Assembly (NCBI GenBank): GCA_016742255.1
Contig: JACVCB010000001.1
Span: 124,001 to 188,000 of the forward strand
DNA length: 64,000 nt
Source: Leptospira sp.
Lineage (GTDB): Bacteria; Spirochaetota; Leptospiria; Leptospirales; Leptospiraceae
Direction: 5' to 3'
The notes beneath the pieces are model-generated. The model searched no databases and had not been told where the DNA came from. It saw only the letters and a program-made list of their open reading frames with translations. The position numbers and the translations under genes are program-made. This document shows, piece after piece, positions 35,276-44,342 of this stretch. Each line of letters begins with the position of its first letter. The first letter of the stretch is position 1.

Positions 35276-36514
35276 TTACTTTTTTTCCTTTAAGGCAGAC
35301 CGAATGGATTCGGATGCCCAAAGATTTCCGAGTTTTGTTAGGTGGCCATCACCAGGAATATAATAATCTTGGATGCCTGCTTTTTTTGTTTTTCCATGTA
35401 AGGTAAATTCCCTTCCACACATATTGTCGGTGTATGGTAAAATTTCCAACGTTCTGATCCTTTTGGATTCTAAATACCGTTTTGCTCTAAGAGCATAATT
35501 TCCTAATCGATTGTATTTGCCAAGTTGACGGCAATACACCTCTTCAATTTGCATCGGTAATAACACTGGAATCCATTCGAAACCTTTGTCTTTCGAAAAC
35601 TGAATCATCTGGTCATAGGCTCTTGTAGTAGTTTCAGGAAGTGGCTCTAGATCATTTGTATTGATCGGAGTATCTGAACATTGGATTTGTAAATTAGGAA
35701 TGGGAGTGGGGCAAATGAATGTATCAGAATTTTCACATGTTACCTTTTTGACAGGGATTATAAATGCTTCTTTTAAATACTGAAGAGGGTATTCCATAAT
35801 TTGATTGGAATCCACTTTCATGATGTATTTGGTTTGTGCCCATTTTACTTTTGTTTGTTCATAAGCAAGTTTCAATGCTTGTAATAAATAAGAAACACGA
35901 GTGAGTTCAAACTGAACTCGAAATTTATTTTTCCATTCAAGATCATTTTCATGTAGGGCATCATTTTCATCGTCAGGTAAAATCCCTTGTGCACGTAATT
36001 CCTCAGGCATCGTAAAGTCATTTGGCGAGATAAAAAAGAGAACCTTTTTGATATTTGGGATTTTGTTAGATAAATCTTTTAGGCGTTTGTAGGATCCAAG
36101 AGATCCGTAAGCATCAACTCCAAAATTTAAACTTTGGTACTCGGTTCCATTTTCTTCATATCCATTGAGTTTCGAACAAAAGGTATCTTCGTCAGAGACT
36201 CCAAATCCCATCACAAGACTATCACCTAGGCAAACGAGTTTGGGTTTTTCTGCGATCGGTTCCTCTAGACCTCGTAGTCCTAGGGAATTCGTTGTGAATT
36301 GCCCTTGCCAAAGGTCAGCATAATGGCGGACAAATCTGCTTTCATTCGGGGCAAGTGTGACACCGTATTCTGGGTGGTATGCATGCAAAAGTTTGACGTC
36401 GCGGTAATAACGTAAGGCAGGAGGGTTGGCAAGGCGAAAGATCCCTTCCAAGGACAATAAAGCGAACGGGAAAAGTAGGACAATGGCTCCCCATCGTTTC
36501 CAGTTTAAGATCAT
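35276..36514 (-). CDS. SGNH-hydrolase-like protein partnered with MBOAT
   Basis: 412 residues. One N-terminal membrane anchor (residues 10-27), then a periplasmic SGNH domain with LVCLGDSLVMGFGV (nucleophile Ser), FFISPNDFTM (Asn block) and DGHLTKLG (Asp/His block). It belongs to the type that transfers or removes acyl groups on glycans. An insertion rich in Cys and Pro (TCENSDTFICPTPIP) lies mid-domain. It ends 2 bp before the MBOAT start, so the two are probably co-translated and work together. Confidence 0.8.
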   Translation of the reverse strand: MILNWKRWGAIVLLFPFALLSLEGIFRLANPPALRYYRDVKLLHAYHPEYGVTLAPNESRFVRHYADLWQGQFTTNSLGLRGLEEPIAEKPKLVCLGDSLVMGFGVSDEDTFCSKLNGYEENGTEYQSLNFGVDAYGSLGSYKRLKDLSNKIPNIKKVLFFISPNDFTMPEELRAQGILPDDENDALHENDLEWKNKFRVQFELTRVSYLLQALKLAYEQTKVKWAQTKYIMKVDSNQIMEYPLQYLKEAFIIPVKKVTCENSDTFICPTPIPNLQIQCSDTPINTNDLEPLPETTTRAYDQMIQFSKDKGFEWIPVLLPMQIEEVYCRQLGKYNRLGNYALRAKRYLESKRIRTLEILPYTDNMCGREFTLHGKTKKAGIQDYYIPGDGHLTKLGNLWASESIRSALKEKK

Positions 36515-36556
36515 ATCCCTCTAAACTTTAGAATGGGACTTAAGAATCAAGCATTT

Positions 36557-37507
36557 CTATTGGGACTTTTTGTAGTCATTGGCTATGGCCTCTGCAAACA
36601 GTTTTGCCAAATCTTCATCTGGGTGACCATCGTTTGGGATGTAGATTTGTTTTTTTTGAGAAAACAAAACCTCAGTCTCTGCGCGTAGGTCAATGGTAGC
36701 CATTCCTTCCGATGCAAAGAATCTTTTTGCAACATCATAATTCGGATCATTTGTATCAGGTGTTCCATTCGTGGCCATTCCCCAAGAGAATAAAATCTTC
36801 CATTGTTCTTTGTTTTGGATTCTGTTATGAATGAATTTTTTTAAAAACGAATAGGTGGGATGAGTCTTTGGATAAAGAGTCGGAATTCCATTTGTATACA
36901 CATTCATTTGACGAGATGGTAGGAATGTGTCATAGAGTGATGAATTTCGTACGAGGTAAAAGTGGATGGGGTATAGGTATTTCTGAATTCCCTTTTTTTC
37001 CCTTACGTCATCGATAAAATCAGAAGGATTCCAAACCCAATAGATGAAGTTTGGTTTGTTATTAGTTTGATTGAAAGTATCCAAATACAAATTCGAAATT
37101 CCATTCGTGCCAATCGCATCCACAGCAACCACACGTGTTTTGATTTTGTATTTAGTTTCTAACAAAAACGCGATGGTTTTTTCAGTTGGTAATCCATAAC
37201 CCATCGCCATTGAATCACCAAGTAACCAAACTTCTGTTTGATTTATCTCTGGAAAGTTCGAATTTGTTATCCTTTCTCCCATCTCATTCGTTTGGATGTC
37301 CCATGGTTTCCCATCTCGACGAGTGAACCCTTCCTTTACATTCGGACACAAACGGATTTCCGACCATTCTTTCAGGCAATGTATTTTTTTATATCGGAGT
37401 TCTTCGTTTGGAGATTTTTGTTGGAATCGAAAGTATCCCTCTCCCAAAAGGAGAAGGATACCAAAAACAAAACTAAATTTGAAGGTTAGATTAAAGAATT
37501 TTTTCAA
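36557..37507 (-). CDS. Second SGNH-like membrane-anchored protein
   Basis: 316 residues. N-terminal membrane anchor (residues 8-24), then WLLGDSMAMGYGL (Ser block), WVWNPSDFIDD and the C-terminal PNDGHPDEDLAK (Asp/His block). It is related to the neighbouring SGNH protein but diverged, suggesting two steps or two acceptors in the same acylation pathway. Its first 17 bases overlap the end of the upstream membrane-protein gene. Confidence 0.78.
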   Translation of the reverse strand: MKKFFNLTFKFSFVFGILLLLGEGYFRFQQKSPNEELRYKKIHCLKEWSEIRLCPNVKEGFTRRDGKPWDIQTNEMGERITNSNFPEINQTEVWLLGDSMAMGYGLPTEKTIAFLLETKYKIKTRVVAVDAIGTNGISNLYLDTFNQTNNKPNFIYWVWNPSDFIDDVREKKGIQKYLYPIHFYLVRNSSLYDTFLPSRQMNVYTNGIPTLYPKTHPTYSFLKKFIHNRIQNKEQWKILFSWGMATNGTPDTNDPNYDVAKRFFASEGMATIDLRAETEVLFSQKKQIYIPNDGHPDEDLAKLFAEAIANDYKKSQ

Positions 37508-38171
37508 TGAGTAAGTAGAAAAAGGATAAGTTTCCGATATAAAGAACCATCACTAAAAAACCAATGGCAATTTGGAACAGGTAAGCGGAATAAGAAAATC
37601 CTTGGTACGCAAGATAGGTTGTAATTCCTAAAATCATCTCGGGAACCAGTACGTAATAAGCAACATGCCCCCACATCTTTACATTCTGTGCATACCAAGA
37701 TCCAAAAATCCACATCGTCGCTTCAGACAATCCAAAGATGAATAAACTGACAAGCCCCACCCATATCCCTGTACCGATGATTGAGACAGATCTTTCTTCT
37801 AATTTGATTCCTGTATAAACACAAATAAAAAGAGGTATGACCCATAGACCTGCCATATAACCAGAGACAGTTCCTATTTTGAAAAATCCATCTTCAGGAA
37901 AAACTAATATCTGTAAAACGGCCGACAAAAACCAATCTGGAAATACCATAAAAATGGAAAGTGGTACTAAAAATTTCCAAATTCGATACGGAGTGTGCCA
38001 ATGGAATACAATACAAATGGCAACAAAACTGACATGGAAAAAAGCCGTGAGGCCTGCGATTTTCACACCAGCTTCATAAGGAGCATAAAAGAGAACAATA
38101 CCAGAGAGTATGGTAAATACAAAAAAGTACAAAGCGAGTAAAAATTCTTCAGCCAGGAACTTTGGTTTCAT
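37491..38171 (-). CDS. Hypothetical polytopic membrane protein
   Basis: 226 residues with six to seven strongly hydrophobic segments and a Phe/Trp/Tyr-rich composition (MKPKFLAEEFLLALYFFVFTI at the start). I do not recognise the family. It is first in a four-gene minus-strand operon with two SGNH proteins and MBOAT, overlapping the next gene by 17 bases, so a part in glycan or lipid acylation, or in carrier export, is possible. The upstream gap carries the tRNA-Val gene. Confidence 0.65.
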   Translation of the reverse strand: MKPKFLAEEFLLALYFFVFTILSGIVLFYAPYEAGVKIAGLTAFFHVSFVAICIVFHWHTPYRIWKFLVPLSIFMVFPDWFLSAVLQILVFPEDGFFKIGTVSGYMAGLWVIPLFICVYTGIKLEERSVSIIGTGIWVGLVSLFIFGLSEATMWIFGSWYAQNVKMWGHVAYYVLVPEMILGITTYLAYQGFSYSAYLFQIAIGFLVMVLYIGNLSFFYLLIEKIL

Positions 38172-38283
38172 CGTTCTCGAATTTGAAAGGAATGGATTGG
38201 AAAGGCAAGTCGAAACTTTGTTTGGTGGTAAGAAAATTAAACAAGTGGAAGGAGGTCTAATTGAACCTAAATAAAAATGATCT

Positions 38284-38357
<74 letters not shown>

Positions 38358-38371
38358 AAGGTAAAACCACT

Positions 38372-39655
38372 TCACCAGAGTCTTATCCACCGTAAAGTAC
38401 GATTTCGCCACTTGTTCCAAAGGGAAAAATCTTCACTCAACCTGTCACAAAGACTTTTGGGATCGGAAGTATGGTTCATAAGAACAATTAAATTGTCTTT
38501 TGCCCTAGACAAAGCAACATAGAGAATCCTTCTTTCTTCTTCGAAGTCGATTGTATTTAGATCTTCACTCCATCCTTGGCATAAATCCACAATCACAGTC
38601 TTAAATTCTAGACCTTTTGCACTATGGATTGTCATCACTTGTTTTTTGGGCACTCCCACTTGGATCCATTCGTCTTTGCGAAAATTACTACGTGTGAGTA
38701 AAACAGACTCCGAATCAATCGAGTGGTATTTTTTCCAAATTGTTTCTAAGAATGGATCGTTTTCTTTTTTGACTTCCACTTGGAAAAATCCTTTTTCCTT
38801 TCGAAAGGAAATCGTTTTTTTTGGAATTTTGTCTTTGTTTTGTCTGATGGGTAATAAACTTTTTTGAATGATAGTTTCCGTTGATCGGTAGTTAGTTGGT
38901 AATTTGTATTGGATTACATTTGGGAAATGATTCGAAAATTCTAAAAATGGTTTGGGAGTGGCTCCTCGGAATCCATAAATTGCCTGCCAATCATCACCCA
39001 CAACTGTGATGGTTTCAAACTCCATCCGTTTGATGATCTCCAATTGTTGTTCATCTGTGTCTTGGAATTCATCGATGATGAGGGATTTCCAATTTTTTTT
39101 GAGGGTTTGAGATTCTTCCGATTTTAAAAATTCTAAAAAATCTTGGATTAAGTCATCAAATTCAAAGTAATTGTTCTCTCGTTTCCAGTTTCGAAAGGAA
39201 GTGATGTAGTTTTCATACATCTCTATCGATAGGTTTCGTAAATACTTCCCATTTTGTTTTGTGAGTATGGAAAATGGAATTCCACCTATCAGTTCACGAT
39301 TTGGTTCTAATATTTCTTTGGTCATTTCCCATTTTTTTGATTCTGGTAAGAGTTTGTATTTGGACCAATTTTTTTGAAAATGAGAATGTTTTAAGGAGTG
39401 ATAACAAAACGAATGAAAGGTGGAAATATGATACAAGTGAGATAGGCCTTTTTTCTCACAACGTTCTTTGAATTCTCTTGTGGCTTTTTTGGTAAATGTG
39501 ACAATGAGTGTTTTGTCAGGGTGGATGGTTTGGTTTTTTTCCCTTTCCTCTAAGAGTCCAATCATGGTCGCTGTTTTGCCAGAGCCAGCACCAGCGATCA
39601 CTTGTATAACGGGGTTTTTACTAGTGATGATTTCCTTTTGTTCCAAACTCCACAT
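38372..39655 (-). CDS. Compact UvrD/Rep-like superfamily 1 DNA helicase
   Basis: 427 residues, well short of UvrD/PcrA (about 720). SF1A motifs are complete: Q-motif LEQKEII; motif I AGAGSGKTAT; Ia TFTKKATREF; Ic STFHSFC; II IIDEFQDT; III VGDDWQAIYGFRGA; IV LPTNYRST; V MTIHSAKGLEFKTVIV; VI RRILYVALSRAKDNL. The missing length is in the 1B/2B insertions that control unwinding in UvrD. It may be a stripped helicase or translocase. The start ATG is at 39655. It is not in an obvious repair operon. Confidence 0.88.
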   Translation of the reverse strand: MWSLEQKEIITSKNPVIQVIAGAGSGKTATMIGLLEEREKNQTIHPDKTLIVTFTKKATREFKERCEKKGLSHLYHISTFHSFCYHSLKHSHFQKNWSKYKLLPESKKWEMTKEILEPNRELIGGIPFSILTKQNGKYLRNLSIEMYENYITSFRNWKRENNYFEFDDLIQDFLEFLKSEESQTLKKNWKSLIIDEFQDTDEQQLEIIKRMEFETITVVGDDWQAIYGFRGATPKPFLEFSNHFPNVIQYKLPTNYRSTETIIQKSLLPIRQNKDKIPKKTISFRKEKGFFQVEVKKENDPFLETIWKKYHSIDSESVLLTRSNFRKDEWIQVGVPKKQVMTIHSAKGLEFKTVIVDLCQGWSEDLNTIDFEEERRILYVALSRAKDNLIVLMNHTSDPKSLCDRLSEDFSLWNKWRNRTLRWIRLW

Positions 39656-39728
39656 AGAAACTTGAGGTAATGGATTGTTTGATTGGATCTAAAATTGATT
39701 CGAATTGTTTACCTAAACATCGATTGGA

Positions 39729-40388
39729 TTAAATTTTAAAGACAGCAGTGTCTTCATCTTCTTCTTCTTTTAAATCATAATAACCATAAATAAAATGAGA
39801 ACTGGCACGAACTTCCATTCCATAAAAATGTTCAGAGATCCTACCTGATTTTGTCACTTCGAGTTTGTATTCTTCTGCTAAAAATTTCATCTTATCCATG
39901 GAGATTTTTTCATTGATTTTAGGTCCAAATCCAGACTCTGTTTTTGACCAATCCACGATGAATAACCTGCCACCCGCTTTCATGGAACGGATGAGTCCAT
40001 CCATCGCCAAACCTGGGTTTGGGAATGTGGATAAAGAAAGGGAGGCAAAAATAATTTCTGGAACTGGAACCCATTCGGGAAGGAGAGGGTGGTCAGATTG
40101 GTCCATATAAAACGGAGTGAGTTGTTCAATCCCTTCCATGAGTTTTCTACGGAGGATACGATCGATGATGTCTTGTTGGCATTCCGCAGCCCAAATCCAA
40201 ACATTGGGAAACCATTTGCGGAAGTCCTGAAAATAAAACCCTAATCCACTTCCAAAATCAACCAAATTGGTTAGGCCCTTCCAATTAAAAAATGCATACA
40301 CATCCTCTGGAGGACAAACCTCTCGTCTATGGCTTGAGAGCAAATACTCTTGGTAAGTTTGGGAACGGTAGTACTCCGTTTCAGACAT
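39729..40388 (-). CDS. Putative SAM-dependent methyltransferase
   Basis: 219 residues from the ATG at 40388; an earlier ATG at 40424 runs into the divergent region. A Rossmann methyltransferase motif I (LVDFGSGLGFYFQDF) is followed by a strand-like IWAAECQQD and a later MKAGGRLFIVDWSK, as in ubiE/class I methyltransferases. The C-terminus is acidic (KEEEDEDTAVF). The substrate is unknown. It is a lone minus-strand gene divergent from the Fn3-like protein. Confidence 0.75.
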   Translation of the reverse strand: MSETEYYRSQTYQEYLLSSHRREVCPPEDVYAFFNWKGLTNLVDFGSGLGFYFQDFRKWFPNVWIWAAECQQDIIDRILRRKLMEGIEQLTPFYMDQSDHPLLPEWVPVPEIIFASLSLSTFPNPGLAMDGLIRSMKAGGRLFIVDWSKTESGFGPKINEKISMDKMKFLAEEYKLEVTKSGRISEHFYGMEVRASSHFIYGYYDLKEEEDEDTAVFKI

Positions 40389-40468
40389 AATGACAAATCT
40401 TCTAGAAAAGAGTGGAAAGTACAAACGAAAAATTCAATTCGAGGGAGATAACCACCGAAAATCTAAGT

Positions 40469-42154
40469 ATGAAGTTCTCGATTCACCTCTGGACGGTTGT
40501 ACTGCTACTTTCTCAATTCCCGGTTTGGGCAGACTCCGGATTTGAGGAAAGTCGTTACCCATCGATTGCAAAAGCAATTCATGCAAGTCTTTTGCCAGAT
40601 AAAAAATCCATTCGCATTGATTGGGATTCACCCAAACAAGAAGGCGAAATCATTGTCGCTAGATCCAATGTGATGATTGATAGCCCAGATAAACTGTACA
40701 TTGCCGATTCACTTGGTCGTTACAAAGCCTCTGGTCCTAATGCAACTCGTTTATACTTTGATTATAATTTAAAACCAGGAACATACTATTATGCGATTGT
40801 GATGGTTTCCGATGTTCGCAAACGTGAAGTCAAACTATTTGCCAATCAAAACTATACGATCATACCTGTAACCATTGCGGAAGAAAATGGAACACCTGTT
40901 GTAGGGCAAAATCCAGATTTCCCTGCGTTCCCACAAGATACCAATATACAATCCATGGTGGGTGGTGTATCTGGAATCACAGCTAATATCGAAAAACGAT
41001 TCATTCGTTTGAATTGGAATCCACCACAAGGTGCCACTGCGGGTAGGACGATTTACACTGTGTATCGTTCCAACTCACCTCTCACAAGTCTTCCACTCAT
41101 GCAAAGAGCAGAGAAACTCACTGAGCTCACACATCCTACAACTTCCTTTTTAGACCAAGACTTAAGTAAGTCCCAAACCTTGTATTATGGTGTTTCTGTG
41201 AAACAAGTGGGGAGTGAAGAAACACTTCCACTAGAAGATAAAAAATCGACATTACGTGTTTTTTATATCAAACAATCTGAAAAAGCAAATGCAGAAGTAA
41301 TCGTTGAAGAGACTCCCAAAAAAGAAAACCCTGAAGTTGCTTCTAATACAGTGACACCTAACTTAACGGGAGCTCTACATGTGCGAGGATTAGGGTATGA
41401 ACGTGTTGGCAAAGGAGCAGTGATTAGTTGGCTTAGTCCAGAAGCTGCCGATGAAACAACAATTTATACTTTGTATGCTTCCATTCGTCCCTTAAACCAA
41501 GGTGCCTCATCTTTTAACCAAGGAACAGTTGTTAAGGTTGCGACTGTTGTTCATCCTAAAACTAATTTTTTCATCAAAGAGTTAAAAGAAATTGATGAAT
41601 TGTATTTTGGTGTGACCGCAAAATCAAGTTCCGTTCCAGAAGATTATAATCTAAAAGAAAACGTATCCTATTTTAAATATGATTTTTCTAAGGATAACCT
41701 TCCGAAAGAAGAACCAGATATTGTAGCGGAATCAAAACCTAAAAAAGAACCCGAAAAATCTGAAATTTATAAAAATGAACATGCTGTAACTCCAACTGAG
41801 TTAGCTCCACCTAAAGAAAACTTTGAACCTGTTAATGATTTTAAACAAGAAACGCAAGCAACAGTCACATATGATTTAGGACAAACAGAATTAAATCGGA
41901 TCATCAAAGAAACGGTGATCCAAAAGAAATTCGAAACAGCCGTTTATCGTTTAGAAGAATATTTAAAATATGAAACTAGTTCTTACTTAAGAGGAAAAGC
42001 AATGTTTTTCTTAGGTGTTAGTGCATTAAAAACTGGTGATACAAAAAAGGCTTTAAAGTGTTTTTTGAAAAAGGAAACCAAATCCTATTCTCCATCAAGA
42101 GTTGAATTTTGGACGAATCAAACCCTAAATCAAGTGGGTAGAGGTAATTTATGA
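40469..42154 (+). CDS. Exported protein with Fn3-like repeats and TPR-like tail
   Basis: 561 residues from the ATG at 40469, which starts a signal peptide (FSIHLWTVVLLLSQFPVWA). Three Fn3-like beta-sandwich units follow, each opening with a strand of the kind RIDWDSP, RLNWNPP or ISWLSPEA and ending in YYAIVMV-, YYGVSVK- or YFGVTAK-type strands. A Lys/Glu/Pro-rich linker (about 425-475) leads to a C-terminal helical, TPR-like segment (KKFETAVYRLEEYL; RGKAMFFLGVSALKTGD). Probably periplasmic or envelope-associated. The following TPR gene starts at an ATGA overlap. Confidence 0.7.
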   Translation: MKFSIHLWTVVLLLSQFPVWADSGFEESRYPSIAKAIHASLLPDKKSIRIDWDSPKQEGEIIVARSNVMIDSPDKLYIADSLGRYKASGPNATRLYFDYNLKPGTYYYAIVMVSDVRKREVKLFANQNYTIIPVTIAEENGTPVVGQNPDFPAFPQDTNIQSMVGGVSGITANIEKRFIRLNWNPPQGATAGRTIYTVYRSNSPLTSLPLMQRAEKLTELTHPTTSFLDQDLSKSQTLYYGVSVKQVGSEETLPLEDKKSTLRVFYIKQSEKANAEVIVEETPKKENPEVASNTVTPNLTGALHVRGLGYERVGKGAVISWLSPEAADETTIYTLYASIRPLNQGASSFNQGTVVKVATVVHPKTNFFIKELKEIDELYFGVTAKSSSVPEDYNLKENVSYFKYDFSKDNLPKEEPDIVAESKPKKEPEKSEIYKNEHAVTPTELAPPKENFEPVNDFKQETQATVTYDLGQTELNRIIKETVIQKKFETAVYRLEEYLKYETSSYLRGKAMFFLGVSALKTGDTKKALKCFLKKETKSYSPSRVEFWTNQTLNQVGRGNL

Positions 42155-43320
42155 GTCGAGTGATCGTATCCTTAGCAGGTTTGTTATTTATTGTAGCTGG
42201 ACTCTCCACTGCCTATTACCAAACCAATATTTCTGCAAAAGAAGACCAGTCTCAATTGGTATTAGAAAAAATTGCAGAAGGTGAAGAGTATCTAAAACAA
42301 ACAAATCCACATAGCAAAGAGAAGGCGATTGTTATCTTTTCTGAATTAGCTGGTAAACAAGGTTTGGAAAAATATGAATTTCAAATTAAATACAACCAAG
42401 CAAGAGCTTTGGAAAAAAATTCAGATTTTTATCCAGCATTGGACATCTATAAAGATCTCAAAAAAAATTCAAACTGGAAACAAGAAGATCGAGATAAACT
42501 GAGTTATTCGCTTGGAAATTTGCTTTTAAAGATAGGAAATGAACCAGAAGGGAAGGCTCATTTGGAATCAGTTTTGCAGTCTAGTTCTGACAATAAACTT
42601 CGCTCCAAAACCTTCATGGCACTTGCTGACCATTATTACAAAATTGGGCAGTATGAAACCGCTCGTAAAAATTATGTATTGTCTTTGCAAGAAGATCCTA
42701 ACCATACGGAATCGAGAATTGGTTGGGGGCGTACTTTACGTAAATTAGGAAAAGACTGGGCATCTTTTGATGTATTTGATGAATACATCGAAACCCAAGA
42801 TGGACTTGCTGGCGCGGATGAAAAAGTTGTGGGTGAGTATAAAGACTCAGTATTCAAAGAAGCAAAAGACAATTATACTAAAAAACAATATGCGAAATCA
42901 ATTGAATTGTTCCAAAAATCATTAACTGTAAATCCTTCTCCTAAAAAAGAAGAAGAGGCTTTGTATTATATTGCACTTGCTTATGATGCAATAGGAAAAC
43001 AAACTGAATCACTTACATATATCAATAAGGTATTGAATAATAGTGATTATTCATTAGACCAAGCTTCACTTTATAAAAAGGGAACAATTTACTTCAGACA
43101 AGGTAAGTTTGAAAAAGCAGCCGGTATTTTCCAAACCATTGTAGACAAATACCCTAAAAACCAGATTACCGACAAGGCGATTGCATGGAAAAAAGAATCA
43201 CTAGATCAGTTTACTGACCACAATGATTTAGAAGATTCTGATGTATCGTCAGATTCTAATTCAAATAAACCGAATTCTTATTCAGGGAAACCTGATTCGG
43301 GAAATGATTTAGAATTTTAG
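42151..43320 (+). CDS. Membrane-anchored TPR-repeat protein
   Basis: 389 residues. One N-terminal membrane helix (residues 3-22), then about seven TPR-like helix pairs (for example KTFMALADHYYKIGQYETARKN; EEALYYIALAYDAIGKQTESL; GTIYFRQGKFEKAAGIFQ). The C-terminal 35 residues are a Ser/Asp/Asn-rich disordered tail. Likely a periplasmic scaffold acting with the preceding Fn3/TPR protein, to which it is translationally coupled. Its TAG stop shares bases with the stop of the convergent metalloenzyme gene. Confidence 0.75.
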   Translation: MSRVIVSLAGLLFIVAGLSTAYYQTNISAKEDQSQLVLEKIAEGEEYLKQTNPHSKEKAIVIFSELAGKQGLEKYEFQIKYNQARALEKNSDFYPALDIYKDLKKNSNWKQEDRDKLSYSLGNLLLKIGNEPEGKAHLESVLQSSSDNKLRSKTFMALADHYYKIGQYETARKNYVLSLQEDPNHTESRIGWGRTLRKLGKDWASFDVFDEYIETQDGLAGADEKVVGEYKDSVFKEAKDNYTKKQYAKSIELFQKSLTVNPSPKKEEEALYYIALAYDAIGKQTESLTYINKVLNNSDYSLDQASLYKKGTIYFRQGKFEKAAGIFQTIVDKYPKNQITDKAIAWKKESLDQFTDHNDLEDSDVSSDSNSNKPNSYSGKPDSGNDLEF

Positions 43321-44291
43321 TTGGTTTCCATTAGAAACTCATTCGTGTGAGTATTGAATAGAGCTTCCTCTAATCCGAAAGTTTTATAAATTTCCGGAAC
43401 AATATCAGCTAACGAATGTATATTTTCTGCGAAGCGGTCAGCATCCTTTCCATACAGGATGGTGGCCGCTGGGTTTTCGGTATGATTTTTTTGGCTTAAG
43501 TCTTCCATGTTTCCATGATCACTGGAAACAATTAACAGATCTTCGTCTGGGTTTAGATTCGTTAAAAGTCCTTTAAAAAATGACTCTAAATTAAAAATCA
43601 CTTTTTCTGCTTTTTCCCAATCCATTGCATGACCCACTTTATCTGTTAAAAAATATTCATACAAAGTCAGTTGGTAGTTTGAAAATCTTTGGAAACATTT
43701 TGTACCAAGAAGGTATGGATCTCTTTTTTCTAATAGGGGATCACCTTCTTTTAACATATCTATCCCAAGTGTTCCCATAATTTCATGTGTGAGGTCCATA
43801 TAGAGTCCTCTTTCACTACGAAGGTCCTCAAAATTTTTGAGAGGCCTACCGCTGGCAAGTTGGACAAGTGTGGAAGCTGAAACTAGTTTTGGTTTTTCTT
43901 CCACATGTTTTAAGTAAGGTGGCGAAAAACAGTTTAAAAAATCACTCAGGATTCCCTGTTCATTTAAAACTTTGATAAGAGAGTATTTTGCTATGATTTT
44001 TCGTAGGGTGATGGTTGGAAATCCACTGACATGGCGACCTAAAACTTTGGGTCCAGGAATTCCTGTCCAGAGTGCTGTTTGGCCCGTGGCTGATTGGGGG
44101 AGACCAGGAACACCCATATGGGCATCCGTTTTTACATAATGGATATGATTGGCATTGACAGGGAGATTTAGGTCGAATTTGGAAATCCCACCAACGGGTG
44201 CTAAAAACCCTTTTGCAAAACGGCTAAATGGATTGGTTTTTGGATCATAGTTTGCGATCCCAACCCCATCCAAAAATACATAAAAAATCAT
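43317..44291 (-). CDS. Alkaline-phosphatase-superfamily metalloenzyme (phosphoglycerate-mutase-like)
   Basis: 324 residues from the ATG at 44291, preceded by AAGGAAAGGA; the longer frame is an antisense run into the divergent gene. Metal-binding motifs: N-terminal VFLDGVGIANYD, nucleophile-region SATGQTALWTG, TDKVGHAMDW and the C-terminal SSDHGNMEDLS, matching the fold shared by phosphopentomutase and iPGM. It is shorter than both, so a distinct phosphatase or mutase is possible. It is a lone minus-strand gene. Confidence 0.75.
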   Translation of the reverse strand: MIFYVFLDGVGIANYDPKTNPFSRFAKGFLAPVGGISKFDLNLPVNANHIHYVKTDAHMGVPGLPQSATGQTALWTGIPGPKVLGRHVSGFPTITLRKIIAKYSLIKVLNEQGILSDFLNCFSPPYLKHVEEKPKLVSASTLVQLASGRPLKNFEDLRSERGLYMDLTHEIMGTLGIDMLKEGDPLLEKRDPYLLGTKCFQRFSNYQLTLYEYFLTDKVGHAMDWEKAEKVIFNLESFFKGLLTNLNPDEDLLIVSSDHGNMEDLSQKNHTENPAATILYGKDADRFAENIHSLADIVPEIYKTFGLEEALFNTHTNEFLMETN

Positions 44292-44342
44292 TCCTTTCCT
44301 TAGACCGATTGGTTTTTGCCTAGTGACAACCCGATAATAAGA

